Origin: Spirochaetales bacterium
Lineage (GTDB): Bacteria; Spirochaetota; Spirochaetia; Sphaerochaetales; Sphaerochaetaceae
NCBI GenBank assembly: GCA_022784805.1
Contig: JALFYG010000307.1
Location: 1 to 6,887, forward strand
Direction: 5' to 3'
DNA: 6,887 nt
The position numbers and the translations under genes were made by a program. Under the pieces are notes generated by a model. That model was not told the origin of the DNA and did not search any database. It saw only the letters and a program-made list of their open reading frames with translations. Every line of letters begins with the position of its first letter. Position 1 is the first letter of the stretch. This document shows, piece by piece, positions 1 through 5,908 of the stretch.

Positions 1-481
1 CCTTCTGGTTTCCGTTTACAAAGGTGCAGATCTTTGTGCTGACTTTCTTTGCACTGGCGATAGCTGCTTCGGAAGCAGATACTTCTGCCTGGCTCTTCTT
101 GGCGTTATATGCCTGGAGTCTTGAATTCTTTGCTTCAGCCACCTTTGCCTGAGGATAGATGGGAGTGGAGAAAGGATTAACAAAATAGAATCCGTTTTCA
201 TAGATTGTGCCATGGTACTTACCGAACAGGGAAAGGACCAATGCTTCATTAGGATTGACTATCTTCAGTCCTCCGAATGAGATGCAGCAGGCTATCATAA
301 CGATGACTCCGCAAACCAAAGATGTTACTCCGAGTACGTAGTTATTATATTCGTCTATAAGAATACCACCCATAATGACAGCTGCGATGGAGACAATAAG
401 TATTGCGATGATGATCACCAAGGCTACGATGCCGTTAGATGGCTTAAGGATCTTTTCTTCACTGTATTTGACTTGTGACAT
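1..481 (-). CDS. SPFH (stomatin/prohibitin-like) domain membrane protein, N-terminal part
   Basis: Only the first 160 codons are present; the gene continues past the left edge. The N-terminus is cytosolic-looking and charged, followed by two hydrophobic segments (about residues 17-42 and 49-70), a helical-hairpin membrane anchor. The SPFH opening then follows: GLKIVNPNEALVLSLFGKY (71-89) and the block ending in NGFYFVNPF (96-104), which match the usual start of this fold. Residues 105-147 are an Ala/Lys/Glu/Gln-rich, probably helical insert (AKVAEAKNSRLQAYNAKKSQ, 112-131, continuing to about 147) before the chain rejoins the fold at STKICTFVNGNQK (148-160). SPFH proteins oligomerise on membranes and organise microdomains; the specific role here is unknown. 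The start ATG at 481 has an AAGGAG-type ribosome binding site (489-494) seven bases upstream. The gene diverges from the NYN-domain operon. Family assignment is firm; the missing C-terminus prevents subfamily placement. Confidence 0.88.
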   Translation of the reverse strand, partial: MSQVKYSEEKILKPSNGIVALVIIIAILIVSIAAVIMGGILIDEYNNYVLGVTSLVCGVIVMIACCISFGGLKIVNPNEALVLSLFGKYHGTIYENGFYFVNPFSTPIYPQAKVAEAKNSRLQAYNAKKSQAEVSASEAAIASAKKVSTKICTFVNGNQK

Positions 482-502
482 AGGTTTTCTCCTTTATGTG
501 AT

Positions 503-534
503 ATTATAATGATATCAAATTGAAACATTGTCAA
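503..534 (-). promoter_or_regulatory. Promoter of the SPFH gene
   Basis: Reading the minus strand, a perfect TTGACA (529-534) is followed by a perfect TATAAT (503-508) with a 20-bp spacer, longer than the optimal 17. An overlapping CATTAT (506-511) gives a 17-bp spacer with four of six matches and may be the element actually used. Either choice puts the transcript start near 496-500, giving a leader of about 15-19 bases that contains the ribosome binding site. Confidence 0.6.
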
Positions 535-562
535 CATGAAGAAAAAAACACCTGTTTTCTCT

Positions 563-590
563 TTTACGTCACCCTGTCATTTGTTATATT
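563..590 (+). promoter_or_regulatory. Extended -10 promoter of the NYN-domain operon, leaderless
   Basis: TGT-TATATT (582-590) is an extended -10 element with five of six matches in the hexamer. TTTACG (563-568) is a possible weak -35 at 16 bp. The -10 ends six bases before the ATG at 597, so the usual -10 to +1 distance places the transcription start on the A of that ATG. No Shine-Dalgarno sequence is present, which fits a leaderless message. Confidence 0.55.
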
Positions 591-596
591 TAATTC

Positions 597-1310
597 ATGG
601 AAGATTATAAGATCGTTCTTTTGATTGATGCTGACAACACTCAGCTCTCAAAGCTTGGAGGAATAATCCAAGAACTATCCACCTATGGGCGAATTGTCGT
701 CAAGCGTGCATATGGTAACTGGAAGAAGAATACATTGAAAAATTGGGAAGGGGAGCTGAAGAGGCTTGCCATAAAGGCTGAGCAGCAGTTTGACTACGTG
801 TCTGGTAAGAATGCCACGGATATGGCCCTTACCATCGATACCATGGACCTGTTGCATCGTGAGTCTTACAACGCATTTGCCATCGTGGCTTCTGACAGCG
901 ATTATACTCCTCTTGCCATCCGCCTCCATGAGGACGGAGTCTTTGTCATAGGAGTGGGAGAGAGAAAGACGCCGGAGCCCTTTAGAAACGCCTGCGATGA
1001 GTTTATCTTCCTGGAGAACCTTGATGAAGATAACGATAGATATGAAGACTATTATGATTCCCATTACTCAAAAGAGAGTGGAGGGGGAATTGAAGAGGTT
1101 CATAGATTGTTAAAGAGAGCAGGGGACAGATATGAAGACGAAGATGGCTTTACCCATATCTCCCAGGCAGGAGCATATATTAAGCGTGTAAAGCCAGACT
1201 TCGATGTCAGGTCTTATAACTACAAAAAGCTCTCGGACCTTATTTCTGCTTTCCCAAAGAAGTATGAGACACGTAGAGATAAATCATCGTTTTATTACAG
1301 ATGTAAGTAA
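597..1310 (+). CDS. NYN-domain (LabA/DUF88-like) putative RNase with C-terminal OST-HTH/LOTUS domain
   Basis: This 237-residue protein has an N-terminal NYN domain (about 5-140), a PIN-like nuclease fold. The expected acidic residues are visible: D11 and D13 in LLIDADN, D75 in GKNATDMALTID with D81 after it, and D100/D102 in VASDSDYTPLA. This set matches the metal-binding site of LabA-like proteins. An acidic, Tyr-rich linker (about 141-165) leads to an OST-HTH/LOTUS module (about 165-237), a small winged-helix RNA-binding domain ending in KKYETRRDKSSFYYRCK. The combination suggests an RNA-guided or RNA-directed ribonuclease in the cytosol; the substrate is unknown. An in-frame TAA at 591-593 fixes ATG 597 as the earliest start, and there is no ribosome binding site. 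The flavin-reductase-like gene follows 11 bp downstream, so the two are probably co-transcribed. Confidence 0.9.
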   Translation: MEDYKIVLLIDADNTQLSKLGGIIQELSTYGRIVVKRAYGNWKKNTLKNWEGELKRLAIKAEQQFDYVSGKNATDMALTIDTMDLLHRESYNAFAIVASDSDYTPLAIRLHEDGVFVIGVGERKTPEPFRNACDEFIFLENLDEDNDRYEDYYDSHYSKESGGGIEEVHRLLKRAGDRYEDEDGFTHISQAGAYIKRVKPDFDVRSYNYKKLSDLISAFPKKYETRRDKSSFYYRCK

Positions 1311-1321
1311 ATGGAGGACAT

Positions 1322-1855
1322 ATGGAAAAGATTGAGATATCACAGGTGGAGATGAACCCTTGCACTTCTATTGGACAAGATTGGTTTCTCTTGAGCGCAG
1401 GAGACGAGAACGGCTGGAATACTATGACTGCCGGCTGGGGAGGCATGGGTTATATGTGGGGCCGTCCCTGCTGCTTCGTATTTGTAAGAGAAAGCAGGCA
1501 CACTCTTTCCTTTATGGATAAATTCGATTCTTTCTCTGTCTCTTTCTTCCCTCCGGAGAAGAAGAGTGTCCTCTCTTTCTGTGGAAGCCACAGCGGAAGA
1601 GACACAGATAAGGCAAAAGGCGCAGGTCTCACTCCTATCTTTATGGATGATACAGTTGCCTTTGAGGAAGCAAACCTTACCTTCACTCTGAAGAAGATGA
1701 GTAAGCACTTCATCGATAGGGATGGCTTTATTGATAATGAGATAAAAGAGAAGTGGTATAAGAATGATGATTATCACTATATGTTCATAGGTGAAATCAA
1801 GAACGCTTATATCAAAGACACTGAGATTACGGTTGTTGAAAGCGATCTGATGTGA
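1322..1855 (+). CDS. Flavin reductase-like, FMN-binding split-barrel protein
   Basis: This 177-residue protein is full length for the flavin reductase-like domain family. Family-typical blocks are seen in order: NTMTAGWGGMGYMWGRPC (33-50), CFVFVRESRHTLSFMDKFD (51-69), SVSFFPPEKK (72-81), CGSHSGRDTDKAKGAGLTP (87-105) and HYMFIGEIKNAYI (152-164). Members bind FMN in a split beta-barrel and reduce flavin with NAD(P)H, or use FMN as a bound cofactor; the substrate here cannot be read from sequence. Cys50, Cys51 and Cys87 are notable, but no metal site is evident. The start has GGAGG at 1313-1317, four bases from the ATG. It lies 11 bp after the NYN gene with no terminator between, so it is the second gene of that operon. 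Transcription likely ends at the GC-rich hairpin immediately after the stop. Confidence 0.87.
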   Translation: MEKIEISQVEMNPCTSIGQDWFLLSAGDENGWNTMTAGWGGMGYMWGRPCCFVFVRESRHTLSFMDKFDSFSVSFFPPEKKSVLSFCGSHSGRDTDKAKGAGLTPIFMDDTVAFEEANLTFTLKKMSKHFIDRDGFIDNEIKEKWYKNDDYHYMFIGEIKNAYIKDTEITVVESDLM

Positions 1856-1859
1856 AGAA

Positions 1860-1879
1860 TGAGGGGCTAAGGCCCCTCA
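1860..1879. terminator. GC-rich hairpin between convergent genes
   Basis: TGAGGGGC (1860-1867) pairs perfectly with GCCCCTCA (1872-1879) around a TAAG loop, an 8-bp stem. It sits 5 bp after the flavin-reductase stop and directly before the end of the convergent acyltransferase gene. There is no strong U tract on either side, so intrinsic termination may be weak. Its position suggests a shared bidirectional terminator or 3' stabilising stem. Confidence 0.7.
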
Positions 1880-1880
1880 A

Positions 1881-2687
1881 TTAGCTCTCTAAAGTTCCTG
1901 CTTCACTTTCTTTCTTTTCATAGATGATATAAGAGTAAGTGGAATTCTCCTTGGCTCTCTTCTCCATGGTGTCATGACACTGTTTTCTCAGCTTTTCTTT
2001 CCTTTCTTTCATTGGAAGCGTTTCATCCGGGTAGAATGGCCCGTCAAGAAATGTCACCACTTTAGGGTGTTTTCCAAATCGTTTTTTCTGGTAACAGTTG
2101 GTCATAGTGAAGACCGGAGTATTGGAATAACAGGGATAGCCGAAGGAGTTTGCCTTGAAGTCTCTGATTCCTGTGTAATATGGCCAAATATGAGCCTCGG
2201 GATAGATGGTTACATATCCCTTGTTTTTCTCAATTCTATGGTTGATGCACTCGATCATCTCTTTGTTTTCTGAAAGAGTCTGGCCGAGAGGAATGGCTCC
2301 CATCATCTCCACGATATTCTTCAATCCTGGAATACTGGTGGTGTCGGGGCCCACAAGGATATAGCCTCTCCTACGCATTTTCACGATATTTGGCACAAAG
2401 GCGTCCAGAAGCATATTTGTATGGTTTGCGTAGATAAAGGCTCCTGTATTCTTTGCTTCCTTTAGTACTTTCCTGTTTTTGAATCTCTGCTTATGTGCCA
2501 CTTTTACAAATACATACACAAGAGGCTGTGCGATCATCCTGTATACCACAAAAGAGCAGGTATTCCAGATTATGTTCTTATGTATGTATTCAAAGTCCTC
2601 TCCAAGAGGTTTCCTCTTTATTCCCAGCTGGGCAAAATCGTCGTTTGCCTCATCTTTGTAATAAACTACTTTCTTTTCCTTTGCCAT
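1881..2687 (-). CDS. PlsC-like lysophospholipid acyltransferase family protein, divergent subfamily
   Basis: This 268-residue protein would transfer a fatty acyl group to a lysophospholipid or similar acceptor at the membrane. A hydrophobic stretch (about 39-63) precedes the acyltransferase fold. Block I is FIYANHTNMLLDAF (84-97): catalytic-type His89 and Asp95 are present, but separated by five residues rather than the usual four (HX4D). Later blocks are GPDTTSIPGLKNIVEMMGAI (113-132) and IYPEAHIWPYYTGIRDF (161-177). The latter occupies the place of the canonical PEGTR motif and replaces GTR with AHI. The C-terminus (about 227-268) is charged. A cytosolic or peripheral membrane location is likely. 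The start ATG at 2687 has AAGGG 13 bases upstream, a weak and distant ribosome binding site that may be held in a hairpin. The gene converges with the flavin reductase and diverges from the AraC regulator. The general family is secure; the acceptor is unknown. Confidence 0.82.
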   Translation of the reverse strand: MAKEKKVVYYKDEANDDFAQLGIKRKPLGEDFEYIHKNIIWNTCSFVVYRMIAQPLVYVFVKVAHKQRFKNRKVLKEAKNTGAFIYANHTNMLLDAFVPNIVKMRRRGYILVGPDTTSIPGLKNIVEMMGAIPLGQTLSENKEMIECINHRIEKNKGYVTIYPEAHIWPYYTGIRDFKANSFGYPCYSNTPVFTMTNCYQKKRFGKHPKVVTFLDGPFYPDETLPMKERKEKLRKQCHDTMEKRAKENSTYSYIIYEKKESEAGTLES

Positions 2688-2700
2688 AAATATTGAAACA

Positions 2701-2732
2701 CCCTTCTGCCTAAAGTATTTCTTTACAAAGGG
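2701..2732 (-). promoter_or_regulatory. Hairpin covering the ribosome binding site of the acyltransferase gene
   Basis: On the minus strand the leader can fold as two stacked 5-bp stems: CCCTT (2728-2732 read in reverse complement) with AAGGG (2701-2705), and inside it TAAAG with CTTTA (2721-2725 and 2711-2715), separated by a small internal loop. The outer stem uses the only AAGGG that could serve as Shine-Dalgarno for the start at 2687. It might lower translation, provided transcription starts upstream of 2732. Confidence 0.35.
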
Positions 2733-2789
2733 AATGTACTTATTTTTTTAATGAAAAGAAAGCAAGTTATGGTACTCTGAATACAAAAG

Positions 2790-2817
2790 TGAACACATTC
2801 TTTTTACATTGTATAAA
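2790..2817 (+). promoter_or_regulatory. Candidate promoter of the AraC-family regulator
   Basis: TGAACA (2790-2795, four of six matches to TTGACA) and TATAAA (2812-2817, five of six matches to TATAAT) are separated by 16 bp. A start near 2824 would give a leader of about 118 bases to the ATG at 2942. The intergenic region is very AT-rich, so chance matches are likely and this call is tentative. Confidence 0.3.
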
Positions 2818-2941
2818 AAAGAAAAGAGGGAGTGAGAATCGGATATTATTAGTAATTTGAACTCTTTTTTTTGTAAACTGGTAAATAAAAATCAGCAATT
2901 TTCGTCAAGTGGAGATTAAAGATGAGGAATATAGTGTAGCC

Positions 2942-3817
2942 ATGAATAGATTTCAAACGGAAGCAGTGGATAGAATGCAGGAGTTTTTGATCCAACACTA
3001 CTTGGAGGACATCACAGTCTCTGATGTGTTGAGAGTCTCAAACTATTCTCCTTTTCATGCCCAGCGTCTCTTTACAGAGGCTACAGGATATGGAGTGGGG
3101 GAGTATTTGAGAAAACTCCGTCTCACAAGAAGTGCAGAGAGACTTAAAGACGGAAAGAGTGATGTCACTGAAGAAGCTTTTGATTCCGGATATGAAAGCG
3201 TCGAAGGATTCATCAGGGCTTTTCGTAATGAGTTCGGTACTTCTGCAGGAGAATATAAGAGAAGTCCTTCTCCTATATGCTACTTTATTCCCTACCGTGT
3301 GAGATACAGAGACTACAGATTAAAAGAGGAAAAGAAAATGGCTGAAACAAGAAACATTTATGTCACAAGATTCACTAAACCAAAGAGAAAGGTAATGATC
3401 AAAAGAGGAGTGAAGGGCGATAACTATTGGGATTACTCCATGGAAGTAGGCTGTGATGTATGGGGGATTCTGAAGAGCATCACCCCAGAGCCAGTCTGCA
3501 TGTGGCTTTCAGACAAGTACAGAAGTGCTGGAACAAGTGTCTATGTCCAGGGTGTGGAACTTCCCTCTGATTGGAATGGAAAGGTAATCGATGGCTTTGA
3601 AATCATTGAGATGGATGAGTGCGAGTATTTGATGTTCCAGGGTGAGGCTTTTGAAGAAGAATACTATGAAGAAGCCATCAAGGAAGTTGAGAACGCTATG
3701 GATAAGTATGATCCATCTATAATTGGCGCTAAATGGAATGACAGGGAACCTCGTATACAATTGGAGCCAAGAGGCGAGAGAGGATATATAGAATTGAGAG
3801 CGATAGCTAAAGCTTGA
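2942..3817 (+). CDS. AraC-family transcriptional regulator with C-terminal GyrI-like effector domain
   Basis: From ATG 2942 the protein has 291 residues. The N-terminal AraC-type DNA-binding domain (about 5-110) contains two helix-turn-helix units: the first around ITVSDVLRVSNYSPFHAQRL (24-43), the second around VTEEAFDSGYESVEGFIRAF (75-94), closing with EFGTSAGEYKR. The C-terminal half (about 135-289) resembles GyrI-like small-molecule-binding domains, with CMWLSDKY (186-193), ECEYLMFQGE (227-236) and QLEPRGERGYIELRAI (273-288). Such proteins sense amphipathic or drug-like ligands. An upstream in-frame GTG at 2909 would add 11 residues. I prefer ATG 2942 because GAGGA (2924-2928) lies upstream of it (13-base spacing), the GTG has no ribosome binding site, and the protein then begins close to the HTH, as relatives usually do. 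It lies between a divergent acyltransferase gene and a downstream acyl-CoA ligase gene, the likeliest targets by position. Confidence 0.88.
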   Translation: MNRFQTEAVDRMQEFLIQHYLEDITVSDVLRVSNYSPFHAQRLFTEATGYGVGEYLRKLRLTRSAERLKDGKSDVTEEAFDSGYESVEGFIRAFRNEFGTSAGEYKRSPSPICYFIPYRVRYRDYRLKEEKKMAETRNIYVTRFTKPKRKVMIKRGVKGDNYWDYSMEVGCDVWGILKSITPEPVCMWLSDKYRSAGTSVYVQGVELPSDWNGKVIDGFEIIEMDECEYLMFQGEAFEEEYYEEAIKEVENAMDKYDPSIIGAKWNDREPRIQLEPRGERGYIELRAIAKA

Positions 3818-3878
3818 TGGCTTCAGAGAACACTTTTGTGGCTTATTCTCCTAGTGTGGATAGGTCATCTTTTTTTTT
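3816..3878 (+). terminator. Possible weak terminator after the AraC regulator
   Basis: Just after the stop, weak pairing is possible: GATG (3816-3819) with CATC (3866-3869), GAGAA (3826-3830) with TTCTC (3846-3850), and CCTA (3850-3853) with TAGG (3861-3864). These are followed by a run of nine T residues (3870-3878). The T run is convincing but no single stem is strong, and some of these pairings exclude each other. Confidence 0.35.
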
Positions 3879-4054
3879 GACATTTACCTATAAAAATGGA
3901 AAGGAATAAACTAACCAACTCTTAGCCATATGTCTCTATTAACCATACAAAATAAGAAAAAAGTTATAGTTAAATATGCCTCTTTCTTGACAAATCGCTA
4001 TTAATAGGGTGAGATTTTAGTAACCAAATTACATTTGTTTGATTTTGGAGACAT
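3879..4054 (+). promoter_or_regulatory. AT-rich upstream region of the acyl-CoA ligase gene
   Basis: This leader and control region contains a perfect TTGACA at 3987-3992, but the best -10 at 17 bp is only TGAGAT (4010-4015, three of six matches). Another TTGACA lies at 3877-3882, again without a well-spaced -10. Such promoters often need an activator. GGAG (4047-4050) is the ribosome binding site, four bases before ATG 4055. The region also holds one arm (3921-3938) of an inverted repeat whose other arm covers the start codon. No gene is evident in it. Confidence 0.45.
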
Positions 4055-4062
4055 ATGTCAAG
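3921..4062. repeat. Long-spaced inverted repeat whose downstream arm covers the acyl-CoA ligase start
   Basis: CATATGTCTC (3927-3936) is the exact reverse complement of GAGACATATG (4048-4057). The pairing extends inward by a G-U (3937/4047) and an A-T (3938/4046). It extends outward across a small mismatch and bulge to CTT (3921-3923) with AAG (4060-4062). The downstream arm contains most of the ribosome binding site and the whole ATG. It could be an RNA stem blocking translation, or two operator copies of GAGACATATG facing each other. Confidence 0.55.
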
Positions 4063-5767
4063 AAAGATTTATTTTACTCAGGTGGATTTTCTTGAAGACT
4101 ATAGGGGAAAGGCTTTTTCAGGCGATTGGCCCACTATCAGTGAAGCCTTCGCTATCACAGTAAGCCGTTATCCTGATAATGAGGCTTTGAAGTCCATTAC
4201 TCCTACGGTCTTTTCCTTAACTTTCAAGAAAGCTTATGAAAAGATAAAGGAGATTGCTTATTACATTAGATCTATGGGCATCAAGAAGGGTGACAAGGTT
4301 GCAGTATGTGGCAAGAACAGCCCTCAGTGGGCTTTGGCATACCTGTCCATTACATACTCTGGTGCTGTAATTGTTCCTTTGGACCATGGCCTCAAAAGCG
4401 ATGAGATGAAGAATCTCATTGAGTTTGGAGATGTAAAAGGAATCTTTGCAGACGAAGATAGAATTGATGTCGAATCTTCTTGTCTCTCATTTAAGGTTTC
4501 CCTGGAAAGTGGAGACAGATATCCATATATCATGGATTTAAAGGGAGAGGAGTGTGAGATAGAGAAAACTGACTGCTATGACACTGCAGCCATTCTCTTT
4601 ACTTCCGGTACCACAGGAAGCCCAAAGGGAGTAATGCTATCTCATGTCAACTTGGTCTCCGATGCCTTCAAGATGCTGAGATATATGACTCTATATCCAA
4701 CGGATGTGGTATATGCAGTGCTTCCTATTCATCATGCCTACACCATGACTGCCGTCTTTCTTGAATGCATGTTCTCAGGAGCCTGCTGTCTCTTTGGTAA
4801 GAGATTGGTGGTTCCTGTGATCCTAAGGGAGCTGAAAGAAGGAAAGGTCACAATGTTCCTTGCTGTCCCTATGATCTATAACCGTTTCCTTTCCTCCATT
4901 ATGGCTGGAATAGAGAAAGAGGGAAAAGTAAAGGCTTTCTTTGTCCATTTCCTGATGGGACTATCAGGGGTAATAAAGAAGATTACAGGAATAAATGTGG
5001 GAAAAAAGTTCTTTGGAAAATCAATTCTCAGCAAGGCTTCTTTGAATGGGATAAGAGTTTGTATTTCTGGAGGCGGACCACTTCCTGCATCGACTTTCAA
5101 ACACTTTAATCAACTGGGACTGGACTTTGTCCAAGGGTATGGTTTGACAGAGACCTCTCCTGTGACACATCTTAATCCTGTGTCAGCCTACAAAGAAGAG
5201 TCTGTTGGAAAGATAATACCTACCCTTGAGCAGAAGATTGTTGATCCAGACGAAGAAGGAAACGGAATCCTTTATATAAAGGGAAGCGTAGTCATGCAGG
5301 GTTACTATAAGAACCCTGAGGCTACAAAGGAAGTCCTCTCTGAATACGGATGGTTCAATACCGGGGATGTGGGCCATATTGACAGTGAGGGATATCTCTA
5401 CCTTACAGGAAGAGCCAAGTCTGTTATCGTGACAGAGGGCGGAAAGAACGTTTTCCCTGAGGAGATTGAAGATAAATTCCAGCTCTATGGTGAAGTGGAA
5501 CAAATAGCTGTTATTCCTTACTTGATAAACAAAGAGACAAAGTCTGAGGGAATAAGAGCTGTCATTTATCCTAATCCTCAACTACTGAAGAAGAATGGAC
5601 TGGAAGAGACATCGAAGATGATCAGCTCCATCGTTGAAGACGTAAACAGAGATTTGCAGAGCTATAAGAAGATAACTATGGTCACGGTTTCTGATGAACC
5701 TTTACCTACCACAAGCACAAGGAAGATTAAGAGATTCGAGGTAATAAAGAAATATAAAGAGCTGTAG
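4055..5767 (+). CDS. Long-chain acyl-CoA ligase (AMP-forming), ANL superfamily
   Basis: This 570-residue, full-length acyl-adenylate-forming enzyme should activate a fatty acid with ATP and load it on CoA (or possibly ACP). Core motifs appear in order: the phosphate-binding loop LFTSGTTGSPKG (181-192), HHAYT (226-230), CISGGGPLP (336-344), the adenine-binding GYGLTETSP (361-369), GYYKNPEAT (416-424), WFNTGDVG (433-440) with the ribose-binding Asp438, the hinge region GYLYLTGRAKSVIV (446-459) with Arg453, and VFPEEIED (466-473). The catalytic lysine is probably K557 in TSTRKIKRFEV (553-563). All expected catalytic residues are present, so it is likely active. There is no signal peptide or clear membrane segment. 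GGAG at 4047-4050 supports the ATG at 4055. Neighbouring PlsC-like and AraC-type genes suggest use of activated acyl groups in lipid acylation. Substrate chain length cannot be read from sequence. Confidence 0.93.
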   Translation: MSRKIYFTQVDFLEDYRGKAFSGDWPTISEAFAITVSRYPDNEALKSITPTVFSLTFKKAYEKIKEIAYYIRSMGIKKGDKVAVCGKNSPQWALAYLSITYSGAVIVPLDHGLKSDEMKNLIEFGDVKGIFADEDRIDVESSCLSFKVSLESGDRYPYIMDLKGEECEIEKTDCYDTAAILFTSGTTGSPKGVMLSHVNLVSDAFKMLRYMTLYPTDVVYAVLPIHHAYTMTAVFLECMFSGACCLFGKRLVVPVILRELKEGKVTMFLAVPMIYNRFLSSIMAGIEKEGKVKAFFVHFLMGLSGVIKKITGINVGKKFFGKSILSKASLNGIRVCISGGGPLPASTFKHFNQLGLDFVQGYGLTETSPVTHLNPVSAYKEESVGKIIPTLEQKIVDPDEEGNGILYIKGSVVMQGYYKNPEATKEVLSEYGWFNTGDVGHIDSEGYLYLTGRAKSVIVTEGGKNVFPEEIEDKFQLYGEVEQIAVIPYLINKETKSEGIRAVIYPNPQLLKKNGLEETSKMISSIVEDVNRDLQSYKKITMVTVSDEPLPTTSTRKIKRFEVIKKYKEL

Positions 5768-5803
5768 TCTCCTCATATGCGGAAACATGCTTCTTGATTG
5801 CGA

Positions 5804-5842
5804 TATATAATGCCATGAAGTTGATTTTCATGGCACTATATG
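5804..5842. terminator. Large hairpin in the convergent gap after the acyl-CoA ligase
   Basis: TGCCATGAA (5811-5819) pairs perfectly with TTCATGGCA (5827-5835) around a 7-base loop. After one A/C mismatch the stem continues with TATATA (5804-5809) against TATATG (5837-5842), including one G-U pair. This gives about 15 paired positions. No T tract follows on either strand, so it is not a textbook intrinsic terminator. It lies between convergent genes and may mark transcript ends or act as an mRNA-stabilising 3' stem. The remaining gap (5768-5803 and 5843-5908) shows nothing else I can support. Confidence 0.5.
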
Positions 5843-5908
5843 ACGAATCTACGATGATATCTTTAGGTTACTTGTTGGCAAGGACTTGTAGATTTTTCAG
5901 GATTGTTG

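Noticed and set aside
675..1064. 129-codon minus-strand open frame inside the NYN-domain gene
   Set aside because: It is fully antisense to a well-recognised protein with conserved motifs and has no supporting signals.
1340..1777. 145-codon minus-strand open frame inside the flavin-reductase-like gene
   Set aside because: It is antisense to a confidently assigned domain and shows no recognisable protein features.
2751..2780. Eight-codon plus-strand frame in the divergent gap before the AraC regulator
   Set aside because: It is too short, has no ribosome binding site, and shows no conserved feature.
2909..2941. Upstream GTG start adding 11 residues to the AraC regulator
   Set aside because: No ribosome binding site precedes it, and the added residues lie outside the HTH domain; ATG 2942 with GAGGA upstream fits family length better. 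It is not fully excluded.
3890..3932. Short minus-strand peptide frame (MAKSWLVYSFPFL) starting at the upstream repeat arm
   Set aside because: Only 13 codons; its apparent ribosome binding site and start are just the reverse complement of the ligase start region, so the inverted repeat explains it.
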